Source: Clostridia bacterium UC5.1-2E3
GTDB taxonomy: Bacteria > Bacillota > Clostridia > Lachnospirales > Lachnospiraceae
DNA length: 64,000 nucleotides
Reading direction: 5' to 3'
Assembly: GCA_001304875.1 (NCBI GenBank)
Contig: BBZO01000012.1
Location: 30,478 to 94,477, forward strand
Shown: one piece after another, positions 58,930-64,000 of the stretch
Numbering within the stretch: position 1 is the first letter of the stretch
Layout: the number at the start of each line of letters is the position of its first letter
The notes under the pieces: model-generated
Database searches by the model: none
Told to the model about the DNA's origin: nothing
Seen by the model: only the letters and a program-made list of their open reading frames with translations
Program-made: the position numbers and the translations under genes

Positions 58930-59430
58930 ATGGTATTTCGAGAAATGAGAAGAAAAAAGCAGGTGCTGTCTCAAAAAGAAGTTGAGGATATTCTGCACAA
59001 GGGGACATCTGGTGTGCTTGCCCTTTTAGGCGACAACGATTATCCTTACGCCGTTCCAATCAGTTATGTGTACGACGACGGAAAAGTCTATTTTCACAGC
59101 GCAAAAAGCGGTCATAAAATAGACGCTATCCAAAGAACTGCAAAAGCGTCGTTTTGTGTGATTGATGAAGATTTAGTTGTGCCGGAGGAGTACACGACTT
59201 ATTTCAGAAGTGTAATTGCTTTTGGACGGATACGGATAGTCGAAGATGACAGCGAAAAAAGAGCAGCGATAGAAAAACTGGCAATCAAATATGCGCCAGA
59301 GGATACTGCCGCAAACCGCGATTATGCTATAAGCCGCGAGTGGAAGCCCCTTTGTATGTTGGAAATGACAATCGACCATGTTACAGGAAAAGAGGCGATA
59401 GAACTTGTAAAAGAAAGGGAAAATAATTAA
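58930..59430 (+). CDS. Pyridoxamine 5'-phosphate oxidase-like flavoprotein (NimA type)
   Basis: Intact, about 166 residues. LHKGTSGVLALLGDNDYPYAVPISYVYDDGKVYFHSAKSGHK, broken into strand and loop, is the split-barrel FMN/heme fold; ASFCVIDEDLVVP and YFRSVIAFGRIRIVED follow. NimA-type relatives reduce 5-nitroimidazoles. The ATG after TATGGAGGGC is preferred to the one 12 bp upstream. Distinctly AT-rich, starting the 58.9-61.5 kb AT-rich block. Confidence 0.85.
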   Translation: MVFREMRRKKQVLSQKEVEDILHKGTSGVLALLGDNDYPYAVPISYVYDDGKVYFHSAKSGHKIDAIQRTAKASFCVIDEDLVVPEEYTTYFRSVIAFGRIRIVEDDSEKRAAIEKLAIKYAPEDTAANRDYAISREWKPLCMLEMTIDHVTGKEAIELVKERENN

Positions 59431-59536
59431 ATAGACTGTAAATAAAATCAACCCGCCGGGGTTTCATTTTATTGTGTAGTAGGCCAGCGTTACACAGACG
59501 CTGACCTTTTTTTATTTGTTAGGAGGATTGATTATC

Positions 59537-60870
59537 ATGTATGAAGGCAAATCACACACTTTATTTGCAAAATATGCCGTACCGCAAATGATTGGGCTGC
59601 TGTTCAACTCGGTCTATATGATTGTTGACGGTGTATTCATTGGCAATCGGCTTGGCCGCGACGCTATGGCCGCCGCTGCCGTTTCTGTTCCGCTCGTCGA
59701 GATACTGATTGCATTGTCTATGGCAGTTGCCACAGGCGCAGGCGTTCTGATTTCCGCACATCTCGGTCAAGGTGAGAAAGAAAAAGCACGCCACATTTTT
59801 AGCCTTGCCGCCCTATGTACGGCTGTTATGGGACTGCTGATTAGCGTATTGGGAAATATTTTTATACATCCGCTTGCCGAACTTTTAGGCTCAACTCCGG
59901 TTATCCACGACGAAGCAATCAGTTATATGTGGTATATCGTTACTTTTTCCCCGTTCCTGCTTTTCAGTTTCTTGTTAAGCGGTCTGGTGCGTAATGATAA
60001 CCGTCCAAAACTTGCTATGTTTGCTCTCATGTTTGGCTCTGTATCAAATGTTGTTTTGGACTATGTGTTTATGTACCCTTTGAACCTGGGTATTGCCGGT
60101 GCAGCATTGGCTACCGCACTTGGCCCTATTTTCAGCGTTTTTAATTATGCTGCCCCATTTCATATTCAGGCGCGGCGATCTGTACTTAACGAAATTCAAA
60201 CTAAAATGGAGGAGCATTTGCTCAGTCTATGTACTTGGCTTTCCGTCCTTTATCATGGAGTTTACCATTGGCATTATTACCTTTGTGTATAACTTTGCCA
60301 TCGTGCATTATGGTTTTGGGGAAATCGGACTTGCGGCTTACCTTGTAATTGGCTATCTGATGTTAATTATTTTGACGCTGTTTCTTGGCATGGCGCAGGG
60401 CTTGCAGCCCGTGTTTAGTTATTTTATGGGAACAGGAGAAGAAAAAAGGGGAAAATCTCTGCTTGGCTTTTCCATTTAAAGCGTTTTTAGCGACAGGCAT
60501 TTTGTGCTATATCCTGATTATTTTCTTCTCCCGCGGCTTTTTCTCTATTTTCAACCCGGGAGATATTGAACTGATCAACTTTATGGAAAGTAAAAGTCTG
60601 CTGTATTTTTCCGGCTTTTTCCTTGCGGGATTTAATATTTTAATGATTTCCTATTGGCAGGCAAACGAGCGCACAAGAAAAGCCCTTACGGTATCTCTGT
60701 CCCGTAGTGTAATATGGCTGCCAATTTTAATTGCCGTTCTTCCCCTGATTTTTGGCAGCGAAGCCGTATGGATCTGCCATTCTGTCAGCGAAGTTATGAC
60801 GGCGGTTACAGCAGGTGTTTTGATTGTTTCTGTAAAACGTAAAAAAGAAAATCAGAAAGTTGGATTTTAA
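59537..60870 (+). CDS. MATE family efflux transporter, frameshifted
   Basis: About 444 residues, twelve predicted helices. SHTLFAKYAVPQMIGLLFNSVYMIVDGVFIG, split over helix 1, and MAVATGAGVLISAHLGQGEKEKA are typical; the second half shows MEFTIGIITFVYNFAIVHYG and GMAQGLQPVFSYFMG. Two sites need one base removed (or two added): the T run near 60142 and GG near 60462. These are the reverse of the losses elsewhere. MATE pumps export drugs using Na+ or H+. The cytidylate-kinase-like gene follows after 14 bp. Confidence 0.87.
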
Positions 60871-60884
60871 GGAGGAGACACGAC

Positions 60885-61487
60885 ATGAAACGAATTATTA
60901 CCATAGGCCGCGAATTTGGAAGCGGCGGAAGAGAAGTTGGCAGACGTTTAGCCGAAAAACTGAATTTGGCCTATTATGACCGTGAGATTGTTAATGAATT
61001 GATGAAACGCACTCAATTAGCAGAAAGTTATGTGCTGCAAGTGGAGGAATGCAGACCTCTGCCGCTGTTGCCGATAACAACTGCCCGCACTTTTGGTATT
61101 CCTATCAACTACCCATTGGAAAATCGTCTGTCTATTTATAAGCAGGAAAGCGAAATAATCCGTGAAATGGCAGAGAAATCGGATTGTGTCATTGTGGGAC
61201 GGTGTGCGGACTATATTCTGCAGGATTTGAACCCTTTTCGCTTGTTTGTATATGCGGATATAAGTTCTAAAATTGCCCGCTGTAGGGAAAAGGGAACCGA
61301 CGCAGCGGCGATGACGGATAAAGAATTACAGCAGAAAATTATGTCTATTGATAAGAAAAGAGCGCGTTATTACCAATTTTATACGGAGCAAAATTGGGGA
61401 GATAAAGCAAACTACGATTTATGTATTAACACAACCAATACGGAAGTCAAGAAAATTATTTTTGCCATAGAAAAATTTATAATTTAA
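60885..61487 (+). CDS. Cytidylate-kinase-like protein, second copy
   Basis: Intact, 200 residues. ITIGREFGSGGREVGRRLAEKL is the P-loop; LAYYDREIVNEL, CVIVGRCADYIL, FRLFVYADISSK and YDLCINTTNTE parallel the copy at 39752. Gene order and the AAGGAGGAGACACGAC ribosome site suggest translation from the MATE transcript. The substrate is unknown; possibly a phosphate donor-acceptor role linked to the transporter. AT-rich. Confidence 0.82.
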   Translation: MKRIITIGREFGSGGREVGRRLAEKLNLAYYDREIVNELMKRTQLAESYVLQVEECRPLPLLPITTARTFGIPINYPLENRLSIYKQESEIIREMAEKSDCVIVGRCADYILQDLNPFRLFVYADISSKIARCREKGTDAAAMTDKELQQKIMSIDKKRARYYQFYTEQNWGDKANYDLCINTTNTEVKKIIFAIEKFII

Positions 61488-61691
61488 CGCCCGGTTCCCA
61501 TGGTACTAATTTATTCACAACAGATACTTAAATTGAATGAGCAAAGACGCAATGTTTTGTTTCTGTACCTTTTCTTCGGTTGTACCGGCGCTAAAGCCGG
61601 AAACGGGTATGGGAGAAGCGTTACGCAATGGAGGGCGAAATAGCCTTGAGTATAACGGCTCCGTGTATAAAAAACAAGAAATTTGTCCGCT

Positions 61692-62504
61692 TTACTGCTG
61701 CATCAGCGATTCATTAATTTCCGCCCCCAGAAACAGGATGCAGATACACAGGTACAGCCACAGCATCACCAGAACCATGGAGGTCAGGCTCCCGTACATG
61801 TACGAGAAATTGCTGAAATGATTAAAATAAATCGAGAACAGCTGCGACGATCCGATCCAGCATACCGTGGTGAACACCGCTCCCGGAAGCTGGCTCCTGG
61901 GCGTCAGTTTCTCATGGGGCAGGTAGGTGTAGAGCCCCGTGAAAAACAGCACCAGCACGGACAGCGAAAACAGCGCGCTGAAGCTGATAATGTAGGAGGT
62001 AACCGCCGCGATAAACGGGAAGTGAAGCGTGATAAAGCGCTCCAGCACGCCGCCGAACACCAGAAGGCCCAGCGTCATGACGCAGACCGCCAGGAAAATG
62101 ATCGTGTAAAAGCTGCTCATGATCCGGCTGGCCACGTACCCGCGGCGTACATTGTTCCCGAACACCCGGTTGAAGCCCCGCTCGATGCTGAGCATTCCCT
62201 TGGAGGAAGTCCACAGGGCGACGATGGCCGTGATGGAGAGCACGGTCTGCGGCGAGTCGGTGTAGATGTCCTGGATGATGTTGAACACCAGCGAGTCGAT
62301 GACATCCGGCGTCAGCGCCAGGATGGTTCTCTGCAAGTCCGCCTGGCTGATGGACGGGATCAGCTGAATGACCGTCAGAAGCACCATGACGAACGGGAAG
62401 AAGGACAATATGATAAAGAAGGAGGCCTGCGCGGCGTAGACGGTCATCTCATCTGCGGCGAATTTGTTGGCGATCCTTCGGCAGGATGCGAGGAATGAGA
62501 ACAT
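61692..62504 (-). CDS. YihY/virulence factor BrkB family membrane protein
   Basis: Intact, 270 residues, six transmembrane helices. AAQASFFIILSFFPFVMVLLTVI, WTSSKGMLSIERGFNRVFG and PGAVFTTVCWIGSSQLFSIYF are family hallmarks, ending with FLGAEINESL. Function is poorly defined (once misannotated as RNase BN). AAAGGAAAGTAA before ATG. The start faces a structured 320-bp gap. Confidence 0.93.
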   Translation of the reverse strand: MFSFLASCRRIANKFAADEMTVYAAQASFFIILSFFPFVMVLLTVIQLIPSISQADLQRTILALTPDVIDSLVFNIIQDIYTDSPQTVLSITAIVALWTSSKGMLSIERGFNRVFGNNVRRGYVASRIMSSFYTIIFLAVCVMTLGLLVFGGVLERFITLHFPFIAAVTSYIISFSALFSLSVLVLFFTGLYTYLPHEKLTPRSQLPGAVFTTVCWIGSSQLFSIYFNHFSNFSYMYGSLTSMVLVMLWLYLCICILFLGAEINESLMQQ

Positions 62505-62640
62505 TTACTTTCCTTTCTGGTGGGGGTATAATTGGGGGTAAATGGGGTTGCGCGGGGGCCGGACTGGCCTGCGGCGGTCGGCATGAGGGTGCATCCTGGC
62601 CTGGTGTGAGGAGGGGGTGCATCCGGGCGTCGCGGCGTAT

Positions 62641-62762
62641 CTCCGTGAGGGCCCTTGGGCCCTCACGGAGCATCGGATGGTCATCCGATGGGGAAACACT
62701 GAGAAGAAAAAGGGCGCTTACAAGCGAGCTTGACGCTCCCTTTTTCTTCTCGGTGTCTCCCC
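62641..62762. repeat. Three consecutive hairpins in a divergent intergenic gap
   Basis: Hairpin 1 (62641-62670): 14-bp perfect arms CTCCGTGAGGGCCC, TT loop. Hairpin 2 (62671-62690): CATCGGATG and CATCCGATG. Hairpin 3 (62690-62762): long stem around GAGAAGAAAAAGGG and CCCTTTTTCTTCTC with an inner CAAGC/GCTTG. It lies in the 320-bp gap between YihY and DUF523; a terminator-like hairpin upstream of both genes is odd. Possibly an inserted palindromic element. Confidence 0.75.
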
Positions 62763-62826
62763 GCCGCTCTGACTTGTTAGAATATATTATCACGCACCTA
62801 AAAAATATCAAGGAGGGGGAATCAGG

Positions 62827-63294
62827 GTGGGAGAAAATGTGAAGTCAGCGAAGGAAAATCTTCTGGTGAGCGCCTGTCTGCTGGGCGAAAAATGCAAATA
62901 CAGCGGCGGCTCCAACGAAAATCCCGGCGTGATCGGGCTGGGGGAGCGGTACCGGCTGATCCCGGTCTGTCCGGAGGTGGACGGCGGGCTTCCTACGCCG
63001 AGAAAGCCTGCGGAAATTAAGGAAATTTCCGGGGAGCGGAGAGTGGTGACCAACGCGGGGGAGGACGTGACGGAGGAATTTTGCCGCGGCGCGGCGATGA
63101 CGCTCGAGACGGCGAAACAGTATGGCTGCGTCCGGGCCGTTTTGAAGGAGAGAAGCCCGTCCTGCGGCAGCGGACAGATCTACGACGGAACCTTTTCCTC
63201 GACGGTGGTCGCGGGGGACGGGATCACTGCGGCGCTCTTAAAGAAAAACGGGATTGCCGTGTTCGGGGAGTCGCAAATCGGAGAGCTGGAATAA
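62827..63294 (+). CDS. DUF523 family protein
   Basis: Intact, 155 residues from a GTG start after AAGGAGGGGGAA. LLVSACLLGEKCKYSGGSN, RLIPVCPEVDGGLPTPRKPAEI, KERSPSCGSGQIYDGTF and IAVFGESQI are the family pattern. Several conserved Cys suggest metal or Fe-S binding; function unknown. The nitroreductase gene follows after 35 bp. Confidence 0.92.
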   Translation: MGENVKSAKENLLVSACLLGEKCKYSGGSNENPGVIGLGERYRLIPVCPEVDGGLPTPRKPAEIKEISGERRVVTNAGEDVTEEFCRGAAMTLETAKQYGCVRAVLKERSPSCGSGQIYDGTFSSTVVAGDGITAALLKKNGIAVFGESQIGELE

Positions 63295-63329
63295 ACGTAA
63301 AGTATGAAATAAAGAAGGAGGAAACACAG

Positions 63330-63884
63330 ATGGAAAACAAATGCAATACGCAGGCCCAGCCGATGGAAAACCCGGTGATGGAGGCGATTCTTACCCGCCG
63401 GAGCGTGAGAAATTTTAAGGAGGAGCCGGTTCCGAAGGAGTGTCTTGCGGCGCTGGCGAAGGCGGCCATTTACGCGCCCAGCGGCCGGGGGCTCCAGACC
63501 TGGCAGATCACGGTGGTGGACCGGAGAGACCTTATCGACCGGCTGGCGAAGGCCATCGAGGAGGTGCTTGACCGCCCCGGCTACGACATGTACCGCCCGG
63601 CGGCCATCATCATCCCGTCCAATGAGCGGAACAGCATTTACGGAAAAGAGGACGACGCCTGCGCGCTGGAAAATATCTTCCTGGCGGCCCATTCCATGGG
63701 CATCGGCTCGGTCTGGATCAACCAGCTTCAGAACATCTGCGACGACGCGCGCATCCGCGCGGTGCTGGATCAGATGAAGATCCCCGCAGATCACGTGGTC
63801 TACGGCCTGGCGGCGCTGGGCTACAGCGCGAAAGAGACTGAGACGGATGTGGTGAAGACGGGGAAGATTGTGTTTGTGGAGTGA
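63330..63884 (+). CDS. Nitroreductase family protein
   Basis: Intact, 184 residues. ILTRRSVRNFKEEPVP with the FMN-binding Arg-Arg-Ser, IYAPSGRGLQTWQITVV, ALENIFLAAHSMGIGSVWINQL and VVYGLAALGYS are typical. FMN-dependent reductase of nitro or quinone compounds. AAGGAGGAAACACAG precedes ATG; same direction as DUF523 and likely co-transcribed. Confidence 0.93.
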   Translation: MENKCNTQAQPMENPVMEAILTRRSVRNFKEEPVPKECLAALAKAAIYAPSGRGLQTWQITVVDRRDLIDRLAKAIEEVLDRPGYDMYRPAAIIIPSNERNSIYGKEDDACALENIFLAAHSMGIGSVWINQLQNICDDARIRAVLDQMKIPADHVVYGLAALGYSAKETETDVVKTGKIVFVE

Positions 63885-63898
63885 TGGACGGCGGACCC

Positions 63899-64000
63899 TT
63901 AAATCAAGTCCGCCAGCGTCTTCCCATAAAATAGTCGTGCATCATCCGGTCAAACTCCGCCCACAGCGGCAGTGTCCGGCAGCCGTCCGCCCGCCCGCAG
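63899..64000 (-). CDS. C-terminal fragment of an unidentified protein, cut by the window edge
   Basis: The minus strand reads RTLPLWAEFDRMMHDYFMG and, with one A added near 63924 (GGAAGACG for GGAAAGACG), KTLADLI and a TAA at the end. Only about 34 residues are visible, too few to assign a family. Confidence 0.45.

Noticed and set aside
61488..61691. Short plus-strand frame after the second cytidylate-kinase-like gene
   Set aside because: No ribosome site, runs into the antisense of YihY, and has no recognisable sequence; I see nothing else in this gap.

Overview
The window looks like a chromosome segment of a moderately GC-rich clostridium, most likely a Lachnospiraceae (Clostridium cluster XIVa) gut anaerobe. 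The reasons are strong AGGAGG ribosome sites, TTGACA/TATAAT promoters, many Fe-S enzymes, the dusB-greA-lysS order, and families typical of that group (SatD/DUF3307, cytidylate-kinase-like proteins, a CptIN-type toxin). About 29 genes carry single-base frameshifts, including ones that should be essential (guaA, ruvB, dusB, hslO). Nearly all are one-base losses in short homopolymers, very often one G lost from a G run before C. I read them as sequence errors and annotate each gene at its full repaired extent. No tools were run; families are recognised by eye from motifs.

Layout. 1-8.2 kb: aldo/keto reductase with a MarR regulator, tRNA-Gln/His/Arg and tRNA-Leu, a MerR regulator, a CNNM/CorC-type membrane protein, an SLC13-type permease, tRNA-Val, a trio of small putative DNA-binding or unknown genes, and a lipoprotein. 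8.3-14.4 kb: a RelA/SpoT-like synthetase, an AraC regulator, an Fe-S aldo/keto reductase, an aminotransferase, and a GuaA whose glutaminase domain is short and lacks its catalytic Cys. 14.4-24.2 kb: the satD/DUF3307 pair behind 29-bp tandem repeats, a solo HTH-fused adenine methyltransferase, a Cys/His-rich secreted peptide, an Fe-S protein, then dusB, greA and a LysRS with an extra tRNA-binding domain.

24.2-34.6 kb is a self-contained accessory divergon, lower in GC. One arm holds hydantoinase/oxoprolinase A and B, a GltS-type symporter and a LarA-like protein. The other holds a glycerate 2-kinase, a divergent enolase homologue and an RpiR regulator. Palindromic operator-like sites lie on both promoters. 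I infer a catabolic route that ends in glycerate-type intermediates; the substrate is unknown.

34.6-44.7 kb: FUSC transporter, tRNA-Thr with an orphan tyrosine integrase, an NSS transporter paired with a cytidylate-kinase-like protein, a nitroreductase/HxlR pair, a 250-bp giant inverted repeat, a methyltransferase and Hsp33. 44.7-55.8 kb: cold-shock protein, ruvAB, zapA, U32 peptidase, FtsW/RodA and its PBP, TauE/SafE. 55.8-56.5 kb: a complete type III toxin-antitoxin locus of the CptIN type, with a consensus promoter, two 48-nt pseudoknot repeats, a terminator and the toxin gene. 56.6-64 kb: Nudix, M32 carboxypeptidase, an AT-rich trio (PPOX, MATE, second cytidylate-kinase-like protein), YihY, a triple-hairpin element, DUF523 and a nitroreductase.
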